DNA of 64,000 nt from an uncultured Bacteroidota bacterium (GTDB lineage: Bacteria; Bacteroidota; Bacteroidia; Bacteroidales; P3), in NCBI GenBank assembly GCA_902775135.1, contig CACYKY010000002.1, forward strand, positions 97,092-161,091, read 5' to 3'. Under the pieces are notes generated by a model. It was not told the DNA's origin. It worked only from the letters and a program-made list of their open reading frames with translations, and made no database searches. Below are positions 1 to 8,492 of this stretch, piece after piece (position 1 is the stretch's first letter; the number at the start of each line of letters is the position of its first letter). Position numbers and translations under genes: made by a program.

Positions 1-301
1 TGATTTCGAAGAAGGTGGTGTCGGTCGAGCGGTAGGTGCGCACGCGCAGCTTCTGCCGGTTCAGCTTCTGGTTGTGGTGCATCGTGTACATCTCCAGGCC
101 CTCGGTGTCGAAGTAGAGCGTCCTGTACGGCGCCAGCGGCTCACCCTCTATGTGTTGCACGTAGTATCTGTCGCCCACGCGCCCCAGCAGGGCCTCCAAC
201 AGCGCCTCCGGGGCCATGTATTTCTGGTCCATACGGTTCATCAGCCGCACGGCTTTCATCTCTTCCAGCCCTATGGGCTCCATCTGTTCCAAGATGCTCA
301 T
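1..301 (-). CDS. VTC-domain (polyphosphate polymerase-like) protein, N-terminal part
   Basis: Only the first 100 residues lie in the window; the gene runs off the left edge. The visible part begins near MSILEQM and contains the stretches MNRMDQKYM and YRTLYFDT, followed by a basic stretch (LNRQKLRVRTYR). These resemble the start of the VTC tunnel domain, in which Lys and Arg residues of the beta tunnel bind nucleotide and polyphosphate. Bacterial members are soluble proteins often found beside a DUF4956 membrane protein, but what follows here is outside the window. No signal peptide is visible. The start is the ATG at 299-301, the first in frame after the repeat-rich gap. The family call rests on pattern recognition of the N-terminus only. 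Confidence 0.7.
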   Translation of the reverse strand, partial: MSILEQMEPIGLEEMKAVRLMNRMDQKYMAPEALLEALLGRVGDRYYVQHIEGEPLAPYRTLYFDTEGLEMYTMHHNQKLNRQKLRVRTYRSTDTTFFEI

Positions 302-321
302 TTCACCAAGCACTATTGTCT

Positions 322-376
322 TAACTACTCACCTACTTAACTACTCAGCCACCCAGTCACTCAGCCACTCATCTAC
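322..376. repeat. short tandem array, degenerate ACTACTCA-type units
   Basis: Degenerate units of roughly 8-10 bp (variants of ACTACTCA, CTACTTAA, CAGTCACT) fill the gap between two minus-strand genes and run into the stop codon of the upstream gene (373-375). It is one of many such arrays in the window; each uses a different unit. Confidence 0.6.
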
Positions 377-783
377 TTATAGGAATACTCAAACGTCTTG
401 GTGCTCTCCAGCTTGCCGTTTGGCTTGTAGTTGTACTGGCATTTCTTGGTGCCGTCTTCGTTGTATTCGAATTTCTTGATGCGCACCACGTGGTTCTTGT
501 CGTCGTATTCTTCCTGGCGCACGCATTTGGTCGAGGTGCCCTCGTATTTGTACACCGTGCGCTTCTTCTGCCCGTACGAGGCGTACTCTATCTCCTCTAT
601 CTTGCGTCCCATCTCGTCGTAGGTCACCATGTTGTCCAGGTAGGGGGTCTTCGAGCCCGCCTTGGTGTTCCATTCCTTCACCACCAGGTTCTTCTTCCTC
701 TCGCGCTTGTTGGGGTTGCCCTGCGCCCACAGACTTCCGCCCACCAGGCATGCAACCAATAGTATGACAATCCGTTTCACCAT
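373..783 (-). CDS. small secreted protein with YD-like repeats, unknown function
   Basis: A protein of about 136 residues. The likely start is the ATG at 781-783, which gives a clean signal peptide (MVKRIVILLVACLVGG then LWAQ); a longer reading from 813 adds only ten polar residues. The mature part has three or four strand-like units of the form YDEMGRKIEEIEY, YKYEG, FEYNEDGTKKC and FEYSYK. They resemble the short YD/RHS-like or MORN-like strand repeats seen in small exported Bacteroidales proteins. It probably follows uvrC at a distance of 168 bases, separated by a repeat array, and precedes the VTC gene. I do not recognise a function. The stop codon lies inside a tandem array. Confidence 0.65.
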   Translation of the reverse strand: MVKRIVILLVACLVGGSLWAQGNPNKRERKKNLVVKEWNTKAGSKTPYLDNMVTYDEMGRKIEEIEYASYGQKKRTVYKYEGTSTKCVRQEEYDDKNHVVRIKKFEYNEDGTKKCQYNYKPNGKLESTKTFEYSYK

Positions 784-886
784 AGCAGTATCATTGTTTT
801 TTAGCAGTATCATGGTTTATAATAAATATATGTACCGCCATCCGCCCAAAACTTGCACCCTCCTCCCGAAAAAAATACCCCCCCCT

Positions 887-957
887 CACCATTCACAATT
901 CACAATTCACAATTCACCATTCACAATTCACAATTCACAATTCACCAATCACTATTC
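887..957. repeat. tandem array of CACAATTCA-type 9-bp units
   Basis: About eight units of CACAATTCA, with CACCATTCA variants, lie between uvrC and the next minus-strand gene. The array begins directly at the uvrC stop codon (952-954). There are no spacers, so it is not a CRISPR. Confidence 0.85.
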
Positions 958-2772
958 CCCGTGCAATGCACCGTATAGGGTGGACGCTTTGGCGGGTCCG
1001 ATGGCGGCGGCAAGGTCGTCGAGGGTCTGTAGCTGTATCTGTTTGACGCTGCCGAATCTCAGCAGCAGGTCGTGCGCCGTCTTCTCGCCGATGCCGGGGA
1101 TGTCGGTGAGCTGCGTGCGTATCGTCCCCTTCGAGCGCTTCTCCTTGTGGAAGGTGATGGCATAGCGGTGCACCTCGTTCTGGATCTGTTCCAACAGGTG
1201 GAAGAGGGGGTCCGTGGGCTTGAGCTGGACTACGGCGATGTCGCCGCGGGCGTCGAAGCGCAGGAGCTGGCTGGTGCGGTGGCGGTCGTCTTTGGCCAGG
1301 CCCGCAATGGGGATGTCCAGCTCCAGGCGGCCTACGATGACCTCGCGGGCCACATGCATCTGCCCCTCGCCGCCGTCAACGATGAGGAGGTCGGGCAGCG
1401 CGGAGCCCTCTTCCTTGAGGCGTCGATAGCGCCGCTCAATGACTTCGGCCATCGAGGCGTAGTCGTCCGGGCCCTCAACGGTCTTGATGTTGAATTTGCG
1501 GTAGAGGCTGCGGTTGGGTTTGCCGGCGGTGAAATGCACCATCCCCGCAACAGGGTAGGCGCCCTGGATGTTCGAGTTGTCGAAGCATTCAATCTCCATG
1601 GGCGGTGTGGGGAGCGCCAGCGCTTTCTGTATGCGCTCCAGGAGCTTCAGGGCCTGCGGGGCGGCGTCGCCCTGGGTGAGGGCGCGCTGGTGGCGGCATT
1701 GTTTCTGGTAGCTCTCCACATTGCGCAGCGAGAGCTCCAGGAGCTTGCGCCGGTCGCCTCGGGGGTCGTAGTTCTGCCTCAGGTAGTCGGCGGGGATGTC
1801 GGGCACCGCGAAGGGGACGATGATCTCCTGCGCCGTGCTCTGCGTCTGCTCGTGGAGGGCCGGGATGACGGTGGCCAGGATCTCGGCGTCGCTCTCGTCG
1901 AGCTGGCGCTTCACCTCGTTGCTCAGCGAGTAGATGATGGCGCCGTTCTTGATGCGCAGGAAGTTGACGTAGGCGTAGGCGGGGTCGTCGCCCAGGATGC
2001 TGACGACGTCGACGTCCCTGACGTTGGTGTCCACCACCGTGGATCGGCTCTGGTATTCCTCCAGGAGGTGTATCTTGCGCTTCAGGATTTCCGCTTCCTC
2101 GAAGCGCAGCTCGGCGGCGAGGGCGTACATGCGCTCTTTCATCTGGGACGTGATGGCGCCGAAGTCGCCCTTCAGGATACGGCGGATGTCCTCGATGGTG
2201 GCCAGGTAGTCTTCCTTGCTCTGAAGGCCCGCGCAGGGGGCCCCGCAGAGGCCTATCTGGTGCTTCATGCAGGGACGGTTGCCCATAGTGTTGCAGGTGC
2301 GGTACTGGAAGAGGTCCCGGATAATCTCCTGCAGCTCCCGCAGGATGCGGCCGTTGGGGTAGGGGCCGAAGTACTGCCCCCGGAGGTTGCGCCGCCGTGT
2401 GTAGAGCAGGCGCGGGTATTCCTCGTCGGTGATGCAGAGGTAGGGGTAGCTCTTGTCGTCCTTCAGCATCGAGTTGTAGCGCGGCTGCAGGCGCTTGATG
2501 AGGGAGTTCTCCAGCAGCAGGGCGTCAACTTCCGTGGCTACCACCGTGACACGGATGTCGTAGATGTTGCGCACGAGCATCTTGATCTTGGGCGACTTGT
2601 CGTCGTAGTGCGTGAAATAGCTGCTCACGCGCCGCTGCAGGTTGCGGGCTTTGCCTACATAGATGACCTTGCCCGTGGCGTCAAGGTGCTGGTACACCCC
2701 GGGGGTTTCGGGAATCGTTTTCAGCCGCATGGCTATGCGGTCGATGTTCTTGTTGATGCTGGCGTCGATCAT
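952..2772 (-). CDS. uvrC: excinuclease ABC subunit C
   Basis: A 606-residue UvrC, full length for the family, carrying out the 3' and 5' incisions of nucleotide excision repair with UvrAB. Domains in order: an N-terminal GIY-YIG nuclease (PGVYQHL, then VIYVGKARNL, residues about 20-100); the cysteine cluster region (CNTMGNRPCMKHQIGLC, about 160-180); a UvrB-binding UVR motif (about 200-235); the RNase H-like C-terminal nuclease (IECFDNSN and LLIVDGGEGQ); and a C-terminal helix-hairpin-helix (LTDIPGIGEKTA). Its ATG overlaps the gldH stop by four bases (ATGA), so translation is probably coupled to gldH. The stop codon sits at the edge of a tandem array. Confidence 0.97.
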   Translation of the reverse strand: MIDASINKNIDRIAMRLKTIPETPGVYQHLDATGKVIYVGKARNLQRRVSSYFTHYDDKSPKIKMLVRNIYDIRVTVVATEVDALLLENSLIKRLQPRYNSMLKDDKSYPYLCITDEEYPRLLYTRRRNLRGQYFGPYPNGRILRELQEIIRDLFQYRTCNTMGNRPCMKHQIGLCGAPCAGLQSKEDYLATIEDIRRILKGDFGAITSQMKERMYALAAELRFEEAEILKRKIHLLEEYQSRSTVVDTNVRDVDVVSILGDDPAYAYVNFLRIKNGAIIYSLSNEVKRQLDESDAEILATVIPALHEQTQSTAQEIIVPFAVPDIPADYLRQNYDPRGDRRKLLELSLRNVESYQKQCRHQRALTQGDAAPQALKLLERIQKALALPTPPMEIECFDNSNIQGAYPVAGMVHFTAGKPNRSLYRKFNIKTVEGPDDYASMAEVIERRYRRLKEEGSALPDLLIVDGGEGQMHVAREVIVGRLELDIPIAGLAKDDRHRTSQLLRFDARGDIAVVQLKPTDPLFHLLEQIQNEVHRYAITFHKEKRSKGTIRTQLTDIPGIGEKTAHDLLLRFGSVKQIQLQTLDDLAAAIGPAKASTLYGALHGE

Positions 2773-3278
2773 TTGTCCAGGGCGGAGAAGTCCACTTGCG
2801 TGCGCTCAATCACAAGACGGAAGGAGCGTATGCCGTCCAGGTCGTACTGACTCGTGCCCTGGGCTATCTCCATGCGGTACGTCCCCTTGTTGTTGAAGGT
2901 GAAGAAGGGACGTATGTTCTGCTTCAGGGTCCGCAGACCGTCGCGGTCGCGCCCGGGGGTCACCTGCCCTTTCCAGCGGCCGTTCTCCACGAGGTTCACG
3001 TAGGCGTAGAACATCCTCCGCGTGCCGTCGGGACTGTACAGGTTCACGGTCAAGGGCAGCTGCTCATTGCGCATGAGGGCACTGTCTACCACGAGCTCGA
3101 AGTCTATGCGGTAGTAGTCGTCGGGGTTCGCGTCCCCAATCTCGAAGGTCTCGGGCTTGAAGCGGTTCCAGTTCTCGTTGTCGAACGTCCGGGTGTCGTC
3201 AACAAGGGTGTCGTGGTTGCCGCAGGCAGCCACCACCGTCGCCGCCACCACCAGAAGATATGCAAAGGAAAATTTCAT
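2769..3278 (-). CDS. gldH: gliding motility lipoprotein GldH
   Basis: A protein of about 169 residues from the ATG at 3276-3278. It has a lipoprotein signal (MKFSFAYLLVVAATVVAAC), with the cysteine at position 19 as the lipidated residue. The mature part matches the GldH pattern: an early FDNENWNRF segment, a middle strand region (LPLTVNLYSPDGTRR) and a C-terminal GTYRMEIAQG...LDGIRSF block. GldH is a periplasm-facing lipoprotein linked to gliding and type IX secretion in Bacteroidota; its exact role is unclear. Upstream in-frame ATG codons at about 3305 and a longer reading frame to 3353 run into repeat sequence and give no signal peptide. It overlaps uvrC by four bases. The window also holds type IX cargo, in keeping with this call. 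Confidence 0.88.
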   Translation of the reverse strand: MKFSFAYLLVVAATVVAACGNHDTLVDDTRTFDNENWNRFKPETFEIGDANPDDYYRIDFELVVDSALMRNEQLPLTVNLYSPDGTRRMFYAYVNLVENGRWKGQVTPGRDRDGLRTLKQNIRPFFTFNNKGTYRMEIAQGTSQYDLDGIRSFRLVIERTQVDFSALDK

Positions 3279-3323
3279 TTTATTTTTAATTTTACTATTC
3301 ACCATTCCCCATTCCCCACAAGA

Positions 3324-3416
3324 TAAAGCATTTGTCCTCTCACTCCCTCTCACTCCCTTTCACTCCCTCAAAATAATCACCATTCACAATTCACAATTCA
3401 CTATTCACTATTAACT
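3324..3416. repeat. composite repeat: CATTTGTCCTCTCACTCCC element plus 9-bp array
   Basis: The sequence CATTTGTCCTCTCACTCCC (3328-3346) is followed by CACTCCCT units, then a CACAATTCA/CACTATTCA array. The same 19-base element recurs at 4429-4447 with a different array behind it. The array runs over the 3' end of asd, so the last residues of Asd (LIVNSEL) and its stop are array-encoded. Confidence 0.75.
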
Positions 3417-4410
3417 GTTCTAGTATCTGCACGGCGTTGGTGGCGGCTCCCTTCCTGATGTTGTCGGCCGTCACCCACAGGTTCAGTGTGCACGGCTGCG
3501 AGGGGTCGCGCCGCAGGCGCCCCACGAAGACCTCGTCCTTGTGGTGCGCGCTGATGGGCATGGGGTACAGGTTCCGCGAGGGGTCGTCCTGAAGCACCAC
3601 ACCCGGAGTGCCGCCAATCAGGCGGCGGACCTCCTCCAGGTCGTAGTCTCTCCTCAGCTCTACGTTCACCGACTCGCTGTGGCCTCCCACTACGGGCACT
3701 CGCGCCACCGTGGCACTCACCAGGATCGTGGGGTCGCCGAAGATCTTCCGGGTCTCGTCAACCAGTTTCTGCTCTTCCGTGGTGTAGCCGTCGGGCAGGA
3801 AGTCGCCCCCGTGGGGGAAGAGGTTCCGGTGGATGCTGTAGGGATACGCCATCTCCTCCTTCCCGAGGGTCTGGCCGCTCTCTTCGGCTTCCAGCTGCCG
3901 GATGGCCTTGAGGCCCGTGCCCGTGACGCTCTGGTAGGTGGAGACGACGATGCGGCGGATGCCGTAGTGCCGCTGCAGCGAGCTTATCGCAAGGACCATC
4001 TGTATCGTGCTGCAGTTGGGGTTGGCTATGATGATGGCGCCGTTCTTCGATTGGCTCAGGGCACGGGTGGCGACCTCCATGTTGATCTCCGGCACCACCA
4101 GGGGTATCGCGGGTTCCTTGCGCCAGGCCGAGGAGTTGTCTATGACCGTGGCTCCGGCCTCCACGAAGAGGGGCGCATACTGCCGCGAGGCCCCGGCACC
4201 GGCCGAGAAAATGGCGTAGCGCGGTTGGGCGGCTATGGCCTCCTCCACACTCACCACTGTGAGCTCCCGATCCGCAAAGGGCACCTTCTTGCCTATCGAT
4301 TTCGGCGAGGCGGCGGCAATGATCTCCGCGTCACCAAATCCCCGTTCGGCCAACACCGTGAGCATCTCCCTGCCCACCAGCCCTGTGGCCCCAACAACTG
4401 CAATCTTCAT
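3391..4410 (-). CDS. asd: aspartate-semialdehyde dehydrogenase
   Basis: A 339-residue enzyme, normal length, converting aspartyl phosphate to aspartate semialdehyde for lysine/diaminopimelate, threonine and methionine synthesis. It has the NAD(P)-binding start (KIAVVGATGLVGREML), the active-site cysteine in ANPNCSTIQMV (Cys133), a substrate-binding region (NLFPHGGDFLPDG) and a histidine-bearing VVGGHSESV motif. It begins at the ATG 4408-4410. The upstream gap holds a repeat array that separates it from the large surface protein gene. The C-terminal LIVNSEL is written in repeat-array sequence, which suggests that the original end of the protein was replaced or extended by a few residues. Confidence 0.96.
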   Translation of the reverse strand: MKIAVVGATGLVGREMLTVLAERGFGDAEIIAAASPKSIGKKVPFADRELTVVSVEEAIAAQPRYAIFSAGAGASRQYAPLFVEAGATVIDNSSAWRKEPAIPLVVPEINMEVATRALSQSKNGAIIIANPNCSTIQMVLAISSLQRHYGIRRIVVSTYQSVTGTGLKAIRQLEAEESGQTLGKEEMAYPYSIHRNLFPHGGDFLPDGYTTEEQKLVDETRKIFGDPTILVSATVARVPVVGGHSESVNVELRRDYDLEEVRRLIGGTPGVVLQDDPSRNLYPMPISAHHKDEVFVGRLRRDPSQPCTLNLWVTADNIRKGAATNAVQILEQLIVNSEL

Positions 4411-4423
4411 AACTTAAAAAGAA

Positions 4424-4508
4424 TAAATCATTTGTCCTCTCACTCCCCATTTCAATTTTCACCTTTCAATTTTCAATTTTCACCTTTCAATTTTCAATTT
4501 TCAATTTC
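4424..4508. repeat. tandem array of TTTTCAATTT-type units with CATTTGTCCTCTCACTCCC element
   Basis: Units such as TTTCAATTTTC and TTTCACC repeat between asd and the surface protein gene. The array starts on the stop codon of the latter (4507-4509) and is flanked by the second copy of the 19-base CATTTGTCCTCTCACTCCC element at 4429-4447. Confidence 0.85.
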
Positions 4509-7230
4509 ATCTGATCAACGTCACCGTCCCCCGCAGCACTCGCGTGTTCTCCGGTTCAAATTCGTTGGTGTAGCGGATAATGTACACGTAGGCGTCCTGC
4601 ACACACGGGTTGCCGTCCATGTCCCGGCCGTCCCACGCACAGTCCACACCCTCGCAGCGGTACACCATCTCGCCCCTCCGGTTGTAGATGAGCATCTCCT
4701 GTCTCAGGGTCTTCGTGCTCACCGACGAGAAGAGGCTGTTGCCCGCCGGATTGTCGGGGGTGAAGGCATTGGGCACCCAGAAGTGCTCCTTGTTCAGGGG
4801 GATATAGATCTTGGCGGTGTCCACACAGCCGTATTCACTGCTGGCTATGAGGATAATGTTCGCGCCGTCCATCTCCGCCGGTATCGAGTAGTAGGCGTTC
4901 ACGCCCGTCTGGTCCGGTCCGTTGGGGAATTTCCACACGCGGCTCGCTCCACCTATCGAGATGTCCGTGAGCACGGCGTCAAGGTTGTCCAGGGTGAAGT
5001 TCTCCACGTTCGAGCGCAGCTTCGCCGTCAAGGGGTGGATCACGAAGTCCAGCTGCACTATCGAGTCGCAGTCGTAGCGGTTCTTCAGTATCACGGTGTC
5101 CGTGGCGGCAGTGGCGGCGTTGCCCTGCGTGTAGGTGCGCCCGTTGCGCCAGGTGTAGGGCTTGCAGTCCTCCACGTGGTCCACGGTATACGACACGCTG
5201 TAGACCGTGAGGGCCAGGTGCACCGTCGAGTCGCAGCCCGGGGCCGACGAGAGGGTCACCCACGTGGTCTGCGGGTCGGTGTTGTCTACGTATTTCTTAT
5301 AGGCGTGCCCGTTGGTGTCCCACGTGAAGGTGTCTCCCTTGCAGATGCCCTCCATGATGATGGAGTCAAAGTTGGGAAAGATGCGCACCATCATGGTGTC
5401 ATAGTTATGGCAGCCACTGGCAAAGTCCGTGGTCACCTGCACAAGGATGGTGTCTATCTTGTTGGCCCTCAGCCCCTGCACAGGCAGACGGTTCGTGAAG
5501 AGGAAGAGCTTGCGCGTCATCAGCGTGTCGCCCACAAGGTCATAGTCGTCCAGACTGAAGAGGGTGGTGTCCAGACACACCGTGTCGTTGCCCTGTATGC
5601 GGTATATCGGCGTGGCCGTGTACCGGTTGTCAAAGGTCAGGTGGTCGTTGCTCAGGTTCACCAGGTTCATCGGGGTGTTGTCCGCCACCAGCGAGTCAAG
5701 GGTGATGGTGTCGCCGCCCGACACTCTCCGGATAAGCCACTCCTCATGGGTGATCTCCTGCAGGGTCGTGATGTCCAGCCGCAGGCGCGCGGTGTCGTTC
5801 AGACACACGTCAAGCTTCGCAGGCAGCGTGTCGTCGACATTCAGCTTGTGCAGGTCCAGGTAGTTCACCGTGTCCACGCCCACAAAGATGGTGTCCGTCA
5901 GGTTGTACTCGTCGTTGTTGGCATTGCGGAATTTCAGGTAGAACACATATTTCGCCGGCTCCTTGGGCGACACATAGGCCCTCGTGAGGGTGGGGCAGGT
6001 GCCGAAGTCGTCCATGGGGTAGAAGTAGCCGTTGGTGTCGTCCATGGCCTCCGGATACACGAAGGCGTCCCTCAGCTCCACGTCCGGGCGCCCGTCGTCG
6101 AACACGCGGCGCCAGCCGTAGTTCTTCGCAGTCGACCCCGCAGGGGTGAAACGGAACGCCACACGGCTAAGGGTGTTGGTGAAGGGGTTGCCCGGTGTGC
6201 CGCCATTGATGGAGGGAGCAAAGGCGGCGGGTTTGCCGGTGATGGCGGAGCTCGAGTTGGGGTCCGTGGGGTTCGTGCTGCGCACCTGCGGCTGACCCGT
6301 GGCATTCTGGATGCCGATCAGGGCATCGGACGTCGTCGGGCAGCAGCCACGCTCGCGGACGTGCACCTCGATGATGTTCGATCCTTCATAGCACACAATC
6401 TGATATGTTCCCTTTCCATCGTGGTGTCCGAAGTCAGGAGCCACCTTCCAAGAACAGATAATCTTGCGGCACGGGAACTGGTCCTGGATGCCGTAGTAGA
6501 TGCCGTCGATGCGGTTCGACTCGCTGCCATCGAAGTAGGCGGGATCCGTGTCCTCCATCACTCCGTAGATGGCGTCCTTCATTCGCAACGAGTAGCTGGA
6601 GAAGGGGTCTGTGTGTCCTGCTGAGCCGTCCCAGGGAATCTTGTTGTTGTTCGTGCGGAAACCGTAGGGACAGTAGTTGCCGTCGCCAAAGTCCGTCGAG
6701 CTGACGAAGGTCACCAACCCGTTGGCTCCAATGCGGAACTGGTTCTTCCGGATGCCGAAAAAGTAGAACGGGTACGGGATTACCGTATGGCTCGGAGCAA
6801 AGACGTCGTCAGTACCGATACCCATTCGCGTTCCGAGGCTGAAAGTTGTGTCGGGCGGGTCGTAGGGGATGGGGTCCACATAGTACGTGCCGTTGAAGCG
6901 CTGGACGGGGATATAGGGGGTGCTGCTCAGCACTATCTGCGGGTGCTCGCAGCTCACCACCGTGTCCCACCCCTTGTGGCGGTAGCGCGCCGTCGTCGTG
7001 TGGTCGCCCTGCTTGTCGTCGTCGTAGTAGTGGTTGCCTTTTTGCTTGATCACCACGTTGGGGCAGGGACGGATCACACCCAGCGGCCATTGGTACTCGC
7101 CGCACTCCATCGCCGGACTCGGGTCCGAGCCGCACACACCCGTGCCTTGGGCCTGGACCTTGACCCCGCCGCACAGCGCAAACAATGTCGCTGCAATCGC
7201 TATTAGTTTGATATGAGGTATTTTACACAT
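4507..7230 (-). CDS. large secreted surface protein with type IX type B sorting domain
   Basis: 907 residues. The signal peptide is MCKIPHIKLIAIAATLFALC then GGVKVQAQ. After it comes a nidogen-like region (PYPFYFFGIRKNQFRIG then ANGLVTFVSS, about residues 160-185, and a WKVAPDFGHHDGKGTYQIV strand region). A long middle holds beta-rich repeats rich in TDTV and CDST/CDSI motifs, the last two having the form GCDSTVHLALTV and DCDSIVQLDFVI. The C-terminal 95 residues are a gliding-motility-associated type B sorting domain (HFWVPNAFTPDNPAGN, YNRRGEMVY, AWDGRDMDG, ending RGTVTLIR). It is predicted to leave the cell by type IX secretion and stay on the surface or be released. The specific function is unknown. 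A consensus promoter lies just upstream. Confidence 0.88.
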   Translation of the reverse strand: MCKIPHIKLIAIAATLFALCGGVKVQAQGTGVCGSDPSPAMECGEYQWPLGVIRPCPNVVIKQKGNHYYDDDKQGDHTTTARYRHKGWDTVVSCEHPQIVLSSTPYIPVQRFNGTYYVDPIPYDPPDTTFSLGTRMGIGTDDVFAPSHTVIPYPFYFFGIRKNQFRIGANGLVTFVSSTDFGDGNYCPYGFRTNNNKIPWDGSAGHTDPFSSYSLRMKDAIYGVMEDTDPAYFDGSESNRIDGIYYGIQDQFPCRKIICSWKVAPDFGHHDGKGTYQIVCYEGSNIIEVHVRERGCCPTTSDALIGIQNATGQPQVRSTNPTDPNSSSAITGKPAAFAPSINGGTPGNPFTNTLSRVAFRFTPAGSTAKNYGWRRVFDDGRPDVELRDAFVYPEAMDDTNGYFYPMDDFGTCPTLTRAYVSPKEPAKYVFYLKFRNANNDEYNLTDTIFVGVDTVNYLDLHKLNVDDTLPAKLDVCLNDTARLRLDITTLQEITHEEWLIRRVSGGDTITLDSLVADNTPMNLVNLSNDHLTFDNRYTATPIYRIQGNDTVCLDTTLFSLDDYDLVGDTLMTRKLFLFTNRLPVQGLRANKIDTILVQVTTDFASGCHNYDTMMVRIFPNFDSIIMEGICKGDTFTWDTNGHAYKKYVDNTDPQTTWVTLSSAPGCDSTVHLALTVYSVSYTVDHVEDCKPYTWRNGRTYTQGNAATAATDTVILKNRYDCDSIVQLDFVIHPLTAKLRSNVENFTLDNLDAVLTDISIGGASRVWKFPNGPDQTGVNAYYSIPAEMDGANIILIASSEYGCVDTAKIYIPLNKEHFWVPNAFTPDNPAGNSLFSSVSTKTLRQEMLIYNRRGEMVYRCEGVDCAWDGRDMDGNPCVQDAYVYIIRYTNEFEPENTRVLRGTVTLIR

Positions 7231-7253
7231 GGTTCTCTTTTTATATTAATCTG

Positions 7254-7284
7254 CAAAAATACAAAAATTAATTCATTCCACAAA
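7254..7284 (-). promoter_or_regulatory. Bacteroidota promoter for the surface protein gene
   Basis: On the minus strand a -7 element TATTTTTG (7254-7261) fits TAnnTTTG, and a -33 TTTG (7281-7284) lies 19 bases upstream. The spacing fits the Bacteroidota housekeeping sigma factor consensus. The predicted start is about 20 bases before the ATG at 7230. Confidence 0.7.
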
Positions 7285-7432
7285 AAAAAACTCTCCTTTT
7301 TCTCTCTCCGCGCCCTCCCGTCTCCCGCTTCCTCCTTCGCCCTCCGATGCTCACCATTCCCCTTCCTTTCCCCCTCTCGTCCCTATAGACACAAAAAGGG
7401 CAAAAAAATTTCACGGCGGAAGGAAAAATGAG

Positions 7433-8401
7433 CTATCTGATTCCCCGCTTGTTGAGGGCGGCGTGGAAGGCGGCGGCATTGCGGTTGTGTTCTGCCAGGG
7501 TGGCGGCGAAGCGGTGGGTGCCGTCCATCTTGTCGGAGGCACAGAAATAGAGGTAGTTGGTCTCTTTGGCGTTGATGACGGCGTCGATGCTGGCTTTCGA
7601 GGGTAGGCAGATGGGGGCGGGTGGCAGGCCGGTGTGGAGGTAGGTGTTGAAGGGACTCTCCACCGAAAGGTGTTTGTTGAGAATGCGCTTGAGGGTGAAG
7701 TCACCCACGGCATACTTCACCGTGGGGTCGGCCTGGAGGGGCATGCCGCGCTCCAAACGGTTGATGTACACACTGGCTATCAGTGTCTTCTCGGCGTTGT
7801 TGTTGGTTTCTTCATCAACTATCGAAGCCAAAATCATTGTCTCCAGTCGCGCATTGCCGTTGTCGGAGAGTTCGAGAAGGTCGCACCGTAGTTCGCCCTG
7901 AGGGCCGACTTCCGTGGTCCAAAACCGATTGTACTCGTCTTCCATCCGCTGCATGAATTGGTCGGGGGTGGCGGTCCAGTAGAACTCGTAGGTGTCGGGC
8001 AGGACGAGGTGGAAGCTGTCGAGGGGGATGTTGAAGTCGTTGTGCATGAGCTTGGCATTCAGGTATTCGTTGAGTTGCTGCGGGGTACGGAACTTGCCAA
8101 TGGTGAGGTGCAGGGGGTCCTGCTGTCCGTTGCGGAGCTTGCGTACGAGGGCGAGGTTGCTCATGTGGGCTTCGACGACATAGGAGCCCGGGCGGACACG
8201 CTCGTCGAGACCGAGGACTTGGGCGAAGAGGCGGAAGGAGGGCGAGGCCTCGAGGCTGTCGCAGAGGGCTTGGTAGGAGGTGCCTTCGGGGAGGAAGAGC
8301 CGGCGGGGGGCGCTGTTGGCGGTCCTGGAATGGAGGAGGGCGAAGGCTCCCACGGAGGCCAGCAGGAGGAGGGCGAGGAGGATGATGAGGATTTTTTTCA
8401 A
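7433..8401 (-). CDS. mltG: endolytic transglycosylase MltG (YceG-like)
   Basis: A 322-residue inner-membrane enzyme that cuts nascent glycan strands near the membrane and sets their length. There is one N-terminal transmembrane helix (KKILIILLALLLLASVGAFA), then the YceG domain with ILASIVDEETNNNAEK, where Glu198 aligns with the catalytic glutamate of E. coli MltG, and NRLERGMPLQADPTV followed by GLPPAPICLPS. The only usable start is a TTG at 8399-8401. It lies at the end of a TTTAATTG tandem array, and no in-frame ATG stands before or near it. The protein otherwise looks complete. The downstream neighbour towards 7.4 kb is divergently spaced from the surface protein promoter. Confidence 0.93.
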   Translation of the reverse strand: MKKILIILLALLLLASVGAFALLHSRTANSAPRRLFLPEGTSYQALCDSLEASPSFRLFAQVLGLDERVRPGSYVVEAHMSNLALVRKLRNGQQDPLHLTIGKFRTPQQLNEYLNAKLMHNDFNIPLDSFHLVLPDTYEFYWTATPDQFMQRMEDEYNRFWTTEVGPQGELRCDLLELSDNGNARLETMILASIVDEETNNNAEKTLIASVYINRLERGMPLQADPTVKYAVGDFTLKRILNKHLSVESPFNTYLHTGLPPAPICLPSKASIDAVINAKETNYLYFCASDKMDGTHRFAATLAEHNRNAAAFHAALNKRGIR

Positions 8402-8432
8402 TTGTTTAATTGTTTAATTATTAATTATTTAG
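8399..8432. repeat. TTTAATTG tandem array overlapping the mltG start codon
   Basis: AATTGTTT/AATTATT units cover the mltG start region. The TTG start codon of mltG is part of the first unit. Confidence 0.75.
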
Positions 8433-8492
8433 TATTCATTAACCTGCTTGATATTGGTTTAGGTTTTAGCGTTCGGGGCAGGCGGAAGTAGG

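Noticed and set aside
887..957. CRISPR-like array
   Set aside because: Units are only 9 bp with no spacers, and no cas genes are present. The same holds for the other short arrays.
1072..2850. 592-residue open frame on the plus strand
   Set aside because: Antisense shadow of uvrC, which has all its motifs on the minus strand.
3541..6624. 1027-residue open frame on the plus strand
   Set aside because: It is antisense to asd and the type B surface protein, has no signal or domain, and is very rich in Val, His and Arg, as expected from the complement of a GC-rich gene.
7213..7431. 72-residue plus-strand open frame
   Set aside because: It sits in the AT-rich promoter region of a minus-strand gene, with low-complexity Ser/Lys/Phe sequence.
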